NCBI GenBank assembly: GCA_947088675.1
Contig: CAMUHN010000018.1
Span: 1-44,733 of the forward strand
From: an uncultured Roseburia sp.
Lineage (GTDB): Bacteria; Bacillota; Clostridia; Lachnospirales; Lachnospiraceae
DNA: 44,733 bases
Direction of reading: 5' to 3'
Positions 33,400-41,592 of this stretch are shown in pieces (positions within the stretch are counted from its first letter, which is position 1; each line of letters opens with the position of its first letter). The notes beneath the pieces were generated by a model, which worked only from the letters and a program-made list of their open reading frames with translations, was not told where the DNA came from and did no database searches. Made by a program: the position numbers and the translations under genes.

Positions 33400-35268
33400 T
33401 CAACTCTCCGTGGGATGGTAGGTCGGCACGATCTCTTTTATCCATTCTCGTATATCCGACGGCTCCGTCACGACATATTTTTTCAATTCTTCCAACTGTT
33501 CCCAGAACTTCTGCTCATCCATCTCAATCGGCCTGCCGATATGGATCAGCTTGTTCGCCGTCTCCTTTAACCCCTCTTCTTTCATCAGCATCTCTTCATA
33601 GAGTTTCTCGCCGGGGCGCAGACCGGTAAATACAATCTGGATATCCTCGTCCGGCTTGTGGCCGGACAGAAGAATCAGGTTGCGCGCCAGATCCAGAATT
33701 TTCACCGGCTCCCCCATATCCAGGATAAAAATCTCTCCGCCTTTGGCATAAGCGCCTGCCTGCAGCACAAGGGAAACCGCTTCCGGTATTGTCATAAAAA
33801 AACGCACGATATCCGGATGCGTCACCGTCACCGGACCGCCCTGCTCAATCTGTCTGCGAAACAGAGGAATCACACTGCCGTTGCTTCCAAGCACATTTCC
33901 AAATCGAACAGCCACATAGTCCGTATCGGAACGTTTGTTGAATGTCTGTATAATCATCTCGCAGATGCGCTTGCTTGCCCCCATCACATTGGTTGGATTT
34001 ACCGCCTTATCGGTAGAAATAAGAACAAACTTCTCCACCTGGTACCTGTCCGCTGCATGAACAAGCTTTAATGTGCCGAATACATTGTTTTTAATCGCCT
34101 CATTCGGGCTGTCCTCCATCAGCGGCACATGTTTATGCGCTGCCGCATGATAAATAATCTGCGGCCGGTATGTCTGAAAAATAGAATCCATACGGTTTGT
34201 ATTGCGCACCGATGCAATCAGCACAATCAGATGCAGCTCCGGAAAGGACGCTTTTAACTCGTTTTGTATATCATACGTCGTATTCTCATAAATATCAACT
34301 AAAATCAGCATTTTCGGACAATGCCCCGCGATCTGACGGCAAAGCTCGCTGCCAATTGAACCGCCTGCCCCTGTAACCATCACCGATTTTCCGGCGACAT
34401 AACTCATAATCGATTCAATATCCACCGTTACCGGCTCCCTGCCCAGCAGGTCGTTTACGTCTACATCTTTTAATTCACTGACGCTGACTTCTCCGTTGAC
34501 AAGCTGATAAATTCCCGGGAGACGCTTTAACTCACAGCCTGTCTCCTTACAGATATCAAGAATCCCTTTGATGTGTTTGGGCGATGCCGAAGGGATCGCA
34601 ATGATAATTTCATGCACATGCAGTTCTTTTGCTTTCTCTATAATACAGCTGCGATCTCCGATCACTTTCGCGCCGTGAATATAGTTCCCGATCTTTGACG
34701 GATCGTCATCAATGACGCCGACCACCCTTTTTCGGATATAACTGCTGTTATTGATTTCTTTAATCAGCTGGTTGCAGGCATCTCCCGCGCCGACAATCAG
34801 AACATTGCGCTGATACGCGCCGCTTCGGTGCAGCACGCGCACCGCGCGCATAAACCGGTACCAGTAGCGGCAGATCATCACAAGCATCGTCAGAAACATG
34901 CCGTAAAAAACATAGAAACTGCGCGGCACCGGATACCGCTCTCCCGCCTGGTCCAGCAGAAACAGTACAATCACCGCCGCCGTATCGAGCACACATGCCG
35001 ATACGATATACATCATTTCCAGCGCGCCCGCATAGTTCCACAGGCTGGAGTACAAGCGCAGCAGCCAGAAAATGACAAGCATAATTAAAATCATCTCCGG
35101 AAGACGCTGCCATAACTCGTTGATATACGCCCCCGGCACCTCTGCTATTTTGAAATCAAAACGCGCCAATAACGCCAACATGCCGGCGGTAAAAACCGCC
35201 AGCATATCATAGCACATTAAAAAAATTCTCCGAATAAAAAGCTGTCTGTCCTTGATTAATTGTTTCAT
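33400..35268 (-). CDS. Membrane-bound UDP-sugar 4,6-dehydratase (CapD/PglF type)
   Basis: The 622-residue protein has four membrane segments in the first ~130 residues, a CoA-binding-like domain (VLIVGAGDACNQLIKEI near 155), and a C-terminal extended SDR (VMVTGAGGSIGSELCRQIAG near 295). STDKAVNPTNVMGASKRICE near 420 carries the S-M-K variant of the triad, with Met where Tyr is usual; this variant is the one of the long dehydratases WbpM/PglF. They convert UDP-GlcNAc into the 4-keto-6-deoxy intermediate of bacillosamine/QuiNAc-type sugars. The start has a weak site (GATTGCAGATAA). It follows the amidase by 91 bp, with a possible promoter between. Confidence 0.92.
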   Translation of the reverse strand: MKQLIKDRQLFIRRIFLMCYDMLAVFTAGMLALLARFDFKIAEVPGAYINELWQRLPEMILIMLVIFWLLRLYSSLWNYAGALEMMYIVSACVLDTAAVIVLFLLDQAGERYPVPRSFYVFYGMFLTMLVMICRYWYRFMRAVRVLHRSGAYQRNVLIVGAGDACNQLIKEINNSSYIRKRVVGVIDDDPSKIGNYIHGAKVIGDRSCIIEKAKELHVHEIIIAIPSASPKHIKGILDICKETGCELKRLPGIYQLVNGEVSVSELKDVDVNDLLGREPVTVDIESIMSYVAGKSVMVTGAGGSIGSELCRQIAGHCPKMLILVDIYENTTYDIQNELKASFPELHLIVLIASVRNTNRMDSIFQTYRPQIIYHAAAHKHVPLMEDSPNEAIKNNVFGTLKLVHAADRYQVEKFVLISTDKAVNPTNVMGASKRICEMIIQTFNKRSDTDYVAVRFGNVLGSNGSVIPLFRRQIEQGGPVTVTHPDIVRFFMTIPEAVSLVLQAGAYAKGGEIFILDMGEPVKILDLARNLILLSGHKPDEDIQIVFTGLRPGEKLYEEMLMKEEGLKETANKLIHIGRPIEMDEQKFWEQLEELKKYVVTEPSDIREWIKEIVPTYHPTES

Positions 35269-35359
35269 TTATCTGCAATCTACTTTCTGATTTGTTATTT
35301 TTTCCACATATAGGTATAACACATTTTTTGCAGAAACAAAAGCTTTCTTGTAAAATTTT
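35269..35359 (-). promoter_or_regulatory. AT-rich spacer with possible promoter for the glycan genes
   Basis: On the minus strand TTTGTT, 16 bp, TATACC at about 35305-35335. No hairpin terminator is seen after the amidase. The promoter is weak by sequence. Confidence 0.3.
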
Positions 35360-38300
35360 TTATAACTTCTTTATTATATTTAATAATTTTGTGCCGTAAT
35401 CAGGGTCTGCTGCCCATCCTGCTCCGGTCGGATTTTTCGGAATCGCAAGCCACTCAATATAGGGCGCACATCCGCGCGACACCAGTGAGAACCGCGGATC
35501 AACGCACTCCTGATTGAGCGGGTCTTTGCTCGCATAAGCCTTTAAATGCTGTACCTGCGCGCGAAGCCCTGTCCTGACATCCGGAAAAGTTACGCCGGCA
35601 GCGCCGTTTCCGGTCGCTCCGATCCCGCCGAAATTGCACTGTTCCACAGAAACGTCTCCGCCAAAGCTAAGGCCGCCCGTCTCAAGAATCACCTGCGCAA
35701 ACAATAAATCTGCCCTAACGCCCTCAGCCTGTGCCTCTTCCCTCAATATATTGAAGAAATCTTCGGCTGTTGCAGCTCCTTTTGACGCATATACTGCAGC
35801 CGGATAAGAATATCCCGCTTTGGTATAGTATGCCAGCATCTGAGCCGTCGTCACATTGCTCTGTCCCATAATCATATGGCCCGCGGTCTGCGGCGCCGTA
35901 CCGGACCAGGCGCCGTATACCACATTGCCCCCGCCGACCGACGCATATGCCCTTACTTTGTAATAATAAGTTGCGCCGGGCTGCAGATTCTGCTGAACAT
36001 ACGTATTTGCCGCTGTCTTTGTCAGCGTGACATAATTATCGTCCTCATCCAGGCTGCATGCCAGCTCATAGCCGGTTGCGTTTTCCACTTTCCCCCAGCT
36101 TAAGGAAAAAGCATCGTTTGATGAAAGCTGCCCTTTCACGGAGCCGGCTTTTGCAAGCGCCGGAACTTTTACCGTTTTTCCGAAGCTGCCTCTTCCTTCT
36201 TTTGTTCCTGTAAGGATAGTATTTGCCGCAATCTTATAAGAATATACCTTTCCTTTTGCGGTATCGCCATCTGTATACTGAAGTTTTTTGTCCGCATCCA
36301 CCTCTTTCACTTTTTTAAATTTTCCGCTCGTCCCCTCTTTTCTGTATACGACATAGGAATCGGCATTTTTAACAGAGTTCCATTTTAATGTGATGCTGCC
36401 GTTCTCGCTGCCGGAAACTTTTGCAATATCGACAGGCGCTACCGTCCAAGCTTTTTTTGAGACGGACGGTTCCGAGACGCCGACCGTATCCTGGCATTTT
36501 TTATAAGTCTGAATCTTATAATAGTAATTCTTACCGGCTTTTACTGTCCTGTCCTCATATTTTAAAGAATTTGAACCCTTTACTTTTGCAATACTCTCGT
36601 AATCGCCGTTCTTTTTCGTACTGCGCAGGATATAGTAGCCGCTGACACCGGAAACTTTCTTCCAGTTCAGCTGGATTGTGCTGCTGTCTACCACGCTCAT
36701 AGAGCTGATTGCGGTTTTCTTTAACAGTTTTCCGGCTACTGCGGCGCAGTCCCCGCTGTACCCTTTTTTCTTTCCGTTTTTATTGATTGTCTCCACTTTA
36801 TAATAATACTGGATATCGTAGGAGACAGACCCGTCCGTATACTCGGTTTCATCCTCTCCGCTTAAGGTTTTTAACACTTTGTAACTGCCGTTTTTGGAAG
36901 TGCTGCGCTTAATGCGGTACCCCCATGCATTCTCAACTTCCTCCCACTCGATCTCAAGCGCCCCGTCTTCGTTGGGCGCAACATGAAGAATCTCCGTCTT
37001 CTCGGCCGTCTTTCCGCCAACTGCTGCGGAATCACCCGAATATCCGATCGTACTGCCGGTTTTACTTAACGTCTCTACTTTATAATAATAGGTCTTCCCC
37101 GCTTTTTTCTTCTTGTCCTGATAAGAAACCGTATCTTTGGACGTAAATGTCTTTATCACTTTATAGGCGCCGTTTTTGGCCGCACTGCGCTTTAAACGAT
37201 AGCCATAGGCATCCGGTATCTTTTCCCAGCCGATTTCAAGCGTTGTCGAATTGACAGACTTCACATAAGTGACTTTCGACCGCGCAACCGTCTTACCCGC
37301 ATAAACTGCAGACAATCCGCTGTAACCGATCTGACCCTCATATTCGTTTACCGCCTGAATTTTATAAAAGTACGTCTTTCCCGCTTTAATCGAATCGTCC
37401 GTATAGCTTGTGACTTTTCCGGAGGCTGTCGTCTCTATTTTTTTGTAGGAACCGTTTTCGCTGGTACTGCGGTAAATCTCATAATATTCGGCCCCGCTTA
37501 CTTTCTTCCAGGAGAGCGTGATTGCCGAATCGTCGACTACCGTCAGCGTGATACCGGACGGAACACCAACCGTCTTTCCCGAGACAATCTCAGATACGGA
37601 ACCTACGCCGGTCTTGTTGATTCCCTGATTGTATGCCTGTACCTTATAATCGTAAACCGCATTGTTTTTGCTGACCGTATCCACATAACCGGTCACTGAT
37701 CCGCCTGTAACAGAAGCGATCTGGGTGAATTTTCCGCCGTCGCTGCTTCGATAGAGATAATACCCCGCCGCCCCTTTTACGGCATCCCATTTGACCTGCA
37801 TTTTTTTGCTTCCAACAGAGGCAGCGGATACAAGATTTGCCCTGGCCAGCGCAACGCCCGGAAGCGGTCTGGAATACTCGCCCGGAGATCCGTCGTTTAA
37901 GATTACGCGCACACTGTAATAGTACGTTTTGCCTTTTGTTACATCAGAATCCTCATAATAAAGAGCTTTGCTGACCGTATCGATCTTTTCGAAATCAGTC
38001 TCCGGTTTCGTACTGCGGTGGATTTCATATTTGGCGCCGTTCTCGACCGGATCCCATTCCACACGTATCTTTCCTCCGCTCACGGACGCGATCGTTTTTA
38101 CATTCGCCGTGTTGTTTCCTTTGCGAAGCCCATACCGCTCGGCGATCGCAGTTGCATCTGCCACACCCAGCGCACGAAGCTTTTCATCTGAATTTAAAAA
38201 CGTATTGTAATCATATGTTCCGGTAAGAAACGCATGTTCAATCAAAATTGCCGGAATACCTGCTTTTTTACAATTGCGGATCACTGCCAGATAGTCGGCG

Positions 38301-39475
38301 ACAGATCCGTCGTCATATTTATAATCGGCGGAATTTTGCGTCAGAAGACCTCCCGCCCATGAAGTAAGTCCCAATGCGCGCAGTTTCTCGTATACTTTTT
38401 GTGCAAGCTGTTTCCCTGAGTCGGAAAGATCCGGCCGGTAACTGGTATTCGGATAATAAATGCCGACGCCGTTGACACTGCTGCTGGCGCTTGCATTTAA
38501 ATGGAAGCTGACATAAATATTGGCGCCGACGCCCGCTGCAAACGCAACGCGGCGCTCATTACATGTACCGGAACTGATCCATCCCGACGAGGAATACGGA
38601 CATGTTCCCGAATCGCGCACCATATAGACGGTGACGCCGCCGTAAGTATTTAACTCATCCCTGCAGTACTGTGCGATTTTTAATGTCAGCTGCTCCTCTT
38701 TGGCGCCGTTTGCCGAGGCTCCCGCGTGCGTATCGTCATGACCGGCGTCTAATACAACGACAAGATTGCCGGCGCGCCTCATATTGTTTTCTACATCAAG
38801 CCCCTCTGCAATCCCCTGCGATACCACGTCGCCAATCGAATTTTCCGAGACGACCTTTCCATTCTCGTCCATCTGCACCACGTTGGCCTCAATTTCGGCC
38901 AGAGCTTCCTCGTCCACCAGAAGATCATCCGGATTCGTCTCGACTGTTTTATGAACGCCAAACAAAACTTCCATGTCAAGCGCGCCAAGATCCTGCCGGT
39001 ACTCTTTCCCCTCATAGGTGTAAGCGATTTCTGCCGCCTCGTAAACTCCCTCGTCGGCCTTATCCTTAAAATCCATGGAAAACAGAACCAGATCCTGTTC
39101 CTTTGCCGATGCAAAAACTTCTCTGACCTCTCCTGTCTCCCTCTTTCTGACAGAGAGCGTAAGATCCGTAAGTACCGTATCTTCCCTGCCGATCCCGACC
39201 ACGATATTCTGTGTTCCCGGCAGATCCACATAATCCGATTCTACCATCATATAATGAATCGGGACTTCCGCCTCTTTTAGCTGCTCTGTCTGTTCTGTAT
39301 CCTCTGTAAATTCTGTATCTTCCGTACTTTCCGTATTCTCCGTCTCTTCGGTTGCTTTGCCTTCCCCGTCTGTCACAACAGATTCGATGCCGGCCCCGTA
39401 GACTGCCGGTCCAGGCGGCAGCGATGTAAAACCAACACATAACGCCATCATTGCTGCAATGAAATGTTTCTTCAT
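35360..39475 (-). CDS. Secreted amidase, eight FN3 domains and glucosaminidase
   Basis: A 1371-residue cell-wall enzyme. Signal peptide 1-29; T/E-rich stretch 40-70; a beta-rich domain to ~175; amidase_3 (N-acetylmuramoyl-L-alanine amidase) about 236-430 with zinc ligands H246 (DAGHDD), E261 and H325 (VSFHLN) and catalytic E413 (IEHAFL); eight FN3-like repeats, each of about 92 residues (hallmark 'W..V..A..Y.I.RS' and 'K.YYYKV.'), about 460-1197; and a C-terminal beta-N-acetylglucosaminidase-type domain with E1265 (QVILETGG) and FGGIGATGNG. Two cutting activities suggest an autolysin for cell separation or wall remodelling. The start is the first ATG that gives a signal peptide. It has its own promoter and lies in the glycan locus. 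Confidence 0.93.
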   Translation of the reverse strand: MKKHFIAAMMALCVGFTSLPPGPAVYGAGIESVVTDGEGKATEETENTESTEDTEFTEDTEQTEQLKEAEVPIHYMMVESDYVDLPGTQNIVVGIGREDTVLTDLTLSVRKRETGEVREVFASAKEQDLVLFSMDFKDKADEGVYEAAEIAYTYEGKEYRQDLGALDMEVLFGVHKTVETNPDDLLVDEEALAEIEANVVQMDENGKVVSENSIGDVVSQGIAEGLDVENNMRRAGNLVVVLDAGHDDTHAGASANGAKEEQLTLKIAQYCRDELNTYGGVTVYMVRDSGTCPYSSSGWISSGTCNERRVAFAAGVGANIYVSFHLNASASSSVNGVGIYYPNTSYRPDLSDSGKQLAQKVYEKLRALGLTSWAGGLLTQNSADYKYDDGSVADYLAVIRNCKKAGIPAILIEHAFLTGTYDYNTFLNSDEKLRALGVADATAIAERYGLRKGNNTANVKTIASVSGGKIRVEWDPVENGAKYEIHRSTKPETDFEKIDTVSKALYYEDSDVTKGKTYYYSVRVILNDGSPGEYSRPLPGVALARANLVSAASVGSKKMQVKWDAVKGAAGYYLYRSSDGGKFTQIASVTGGSVTGYVDTVSKNNAVYDYKVQAYNQGINKTGVGSVSEIVSGKTVGVPSGITLTVVDDSAITLSWKKVSGAEYYEIYRSTSENGSYKKIETTASGKVTSYTDDSIKAGKTYFYKIQAVNEYEGQIGYSGLSAVYAGKTVARSKVTYVKSVNSTTLEIGWEKIPDAYGYRLKRSAAKNGAYKVIKTFTSKDTVSYQDKKKKAGKTYYYKVETLSKTGSTIGYSGDSAAVGGKTAEKTEILHVAPNEDGALEIEWEEVENAWGYRIKRSTSKNGSYKVLKTLSGEDETEYTDGSVSYDIQYYYKVETINKNGKKKGYSGDCAAVAGKLLKKTAISSMSVVDSSTIQLNWKKVSGVSGYYILRSTKKNGDYESIAKVKGSNSLKYEDRTVKAGKNYYYKIQTYKKCQDTVGVSEPSVSKKAWTVAPVDIAKVSGSENGSITLKWNSVKNADSYVVYRKEGTSGKFKKVKEVDADKKLQYTDGDTAKGKVYSYKIAANTILTGTKEGRGSFGKTVKVPALAKAGSVKGQLSSNDAFSLSWGKVENATGYELACSLDEDDNYVTLTKTAANTYVQQNLQPGATYYYKVRAYASVGGGNVVYGAWSGTAPQTAGHMIMGQSNVTTAQMLAYYTKAGYSYPAAVYASKGAATAEDFFNILREEAQAEGVRADLLFAQVILETGGLSFGGDVSVEQCNFGGIGATGNGAAGVTFPDVRTGLRAQVQHLKAYASKDPLNQECVDPRFSLVSRGCAPYIEWLAIPKNPTGAGWAADPDYGTKLLNIIKKL

Positions 39476-39560
39476 TCGATTCCCCGCTTCCCGGAACGTA
39501 CTCCCGCTCCATTTGTATCCCTGTTTATTTCCTCTTTTGCGCCCCCGCTGCACAGGAGAC

Positions 39561-39593
39561 GCATGTCCTTAAAATTTTAACATGCACATTATA
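39561..39593 (-). promoter_or_regulatory. Promoter of the amidase gene with dyad at the start of transcription
   Basis: On the minus strand TGCTATAAT (-10 ATTATA in plus at 39588-39593, extended -10). Just downstream is a 25-bp dyad, GCATGT...ACATGC, with an inner TTAAAATTTTAA (39561-39585). It would overlap the first transcribed bases, so an operator or mRNA 5' hairpin. Confidence 0.5.
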
Positions 39594-39650
39594 GCATCAT
39601 CGTTTTTAAAACAAAACTGTTTTTTTCTGGAATTTATTATTAGGATTCTC

Positions 39651-41588
39651 TTAATTTTTTTCATCTGCAAACCAGTAACCGGTACCCAGAAAAAAACAAA
39701 GCCAGAGCGGATGAGCCAGGGGGAGATCCGCGCTGCTTACAGCCTGAAACACGGCGTATACGAGCGCCGTAAAAAAGATCCACAGTTTTTTCCTGTCTTT
39801 CCAGAATCCAGGCGCCCCGGTCCATAGAACGCTAAGCACATACAGACAGAGCAGAAACAGCGCAAAAATCCCATAGCGGTATGCAAACGCAAGATACCCC
39901 CACTGCGTTTTCACTTCTTTTCGGGACACTTTTACCCTGTCCGTATTTCCAAAGGCATTTAACCGGCGCAGATAAGTTTTTGTAACCGGCCCAGAATTTA
40001 TCTCCTCCTTAGCCACAAGCCCCTCTGCTTCTTGTGGCAGCGCCCGGCGTATTTCTTCAATTACGGACATGTCTTTTCCCGAAATTTTCTCCTCTCCCTC
40101 ATAGCTTAAAACGATTCCGGTCGCCTGTGGGATCGTCCTGATCCCGAAATGGAAAATACCGGAGATTATGACCGCCGTTAACACCGAGAAAAACAGAGCA
40201 GCCGCATGTTTCTTCAGGAAACTTTGGTATTCATGCCGAAGAAACACCATGCGCGCAAACATCAGCGCCAATGCGACAGCAGCCAGTATATAGCCGGCCA
40301 TCTGTTCGGCCCGCAGCACGAAATAAAACGAGAGCGCCGCCCCGGTAACATCCCAGAACAGATAACGCCTGCGCTCTTCTTTTTTTTCTACCGCCTGGTC
40401 AATCCCAATGAAAAATGTCAGAAACATCAGCAGCGCAAACATTGCGCATTCCGGCGCATTTCGAAAAATCCCGTTATATTGTACCGCAAGAAGCTTTGGC
40501 CGAAACAGAAAACAGACAATCGCACTGATATAAAAAGTGATCTTTAATGCATCCATAGCCACATCATACAGTCTGTCCGCATGTTCCATCTGCTGCCACA
40601 TAAAGATAAAAAATCCGCCTGCCGCCACCATGACATAAGCATGGAAATGCACGTTCGCGCCCGCAAAAAAATCGGAGATCATAAGAAAGACCCAGAGCAT
40701 GATCCATGCGCATGCAGTCGGGGAACGCAGAGAGACTGCAGACAGCGGCCTCTCCCAGCAAAAAAAACCGGCCAGCAGCAAAAGCCCCGCACAGATCAGA
40801 TAGTGATAGCGGAAAAACGTTTGATCTGTACTAAATCCCGTCACATTCCCCGCAATGCTTACAAAAAACAACATAGTAAAAAGGATGCGCAGATACTTCC
40901 ATCTGCCGTCTGCCGCCCGCCTGCTGCCAAGCAGCCGCCCGATTCCCCGACAGAGGCTGCCGTATATATAACAGGCAAGCGCACCTTCTTCCCGCCTGAT
41001 TTTTCTTTTCTTTCGAAATACAAAAAACAATACTGCAAAAAGAAACACAGCAAAACTGACTGCAAAAACACCGATCGCCTCTGCGCCAGCCACAGGCGCC
41101 TCTTTCTCGCGAACCTGCATGGATCGGAAAGAAACGGTTTCTCCTCTGGCGTCTGCGATTACAAATCCGAGCCGGTACATTGCAATATCAGGCTGCAGTA
41201 AAATCTTATTTTCCCCGTTTACAAGCGCTGCCTGCTGTGTATACAAAAGGCTCTTATCTCTGCCATAGTATTGAATCTGTATCTGCATTTGGGGCATACG
41301 GATGCTGTCCGCATCGATGTAGAGGATTCCCCAACCGGCCTCTTTTCCGTTGATTACAAACTTTTTTTGCGCTTTCTCTTTCGTAATTACAAAGCAGCCG
41401 TCTTCCCCGTCCCACTCAAATCCTTTTGCAGAAGATGTGAGCGCTTCCTGTGAAAAATCATAGACATCCCCTGTCTGCAAAAAATCGGAAAAAGAAACGC
41501 CGCCGCCAATCCACATCATCGTCACCGCAGCGGCCGCAAAAAATGCAAAAAGAACTGCAGCGGCTGTATGAAACTGTTTTTTTGTCAT
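39651..41588 (-). CDS. Polytopic membrane protein with extracytoplasmic N-terminal domain (second paralogue)
   Basis: A 645-residue protein: one N-terminal membrane segment (about 8-30), an extracytoplasmic domain of mostly beta composition (about 40-165), then ten or so membrane segments. It is clearly homologous to the protein encoded at 41593-43605: shared WAW..LW....ISDFF.G (near 300), GFFIFMW..M and late RYGIFA. The layout recalls O-antigen ligase/polymerases. The late motif is QWGYLAFAYRYGIF, so the His of the other copy is Gln here. ATG at 41588 has GGAGGAG at 7-nt spacing, 4 bp beyond the upstream stop. Function unknown. Confidence 0.7.
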   Translation of the reverse strand: MTKKQFHTAAAVLFAFFAAAAVTMMWIGGGVSFSDFLQTGDVYDFSQEALTSSAKGFEWDGEDGCFVITKEKAQKKFVINGKEAGWGILYIDADSIRMPQMQIQIQYYGRDKSLLYTQQAALVNGENKILLQPDIAMYRLGFVIADARGETVSFRSMQVREKEAPVAGAEAIGVFAVSFAVFLFAVLFFVFRKKRKIRREEGALACYIYGSLCRGIGRLLGSRRAADGRWKYLRILFTMLFFVSIAGNVTGFSTDQTFFRYHYLICAGLLLLAGFFCWERPLSAVSLRSPTACAWIMLWVFLMISDFFAGANVHFHAYVMVAAGGFFIFMWQQMEHADRLYDVAMDALKITFYISAIVCFLFRPKLLAVQYNGIFRNAPECAMFALLMFLTFFIGIDQAVEKKEERRRYLFWDVTGAALSFYFVLRAEQMAGYILAAVALALMFARMVFLRHEYQSFLKKHAAALFFSVLTAVIISGIFHFGIRTIPQATGIVLSYEGEEKISGKDMSVIEEIRRALPQEAEGLVAKEEINSGPVTKTYLRRLNAFGNTDRVKVSRKEVKTQWGYLAFAYRYGIFALFLLCLYVLSVLWTGAPGFWKDRKKLWIFFTALVYAVFQAVSSADLPLAHPLWLCFFLGTGYWFADEKN

Positions 41589-41592
41589 CCGC

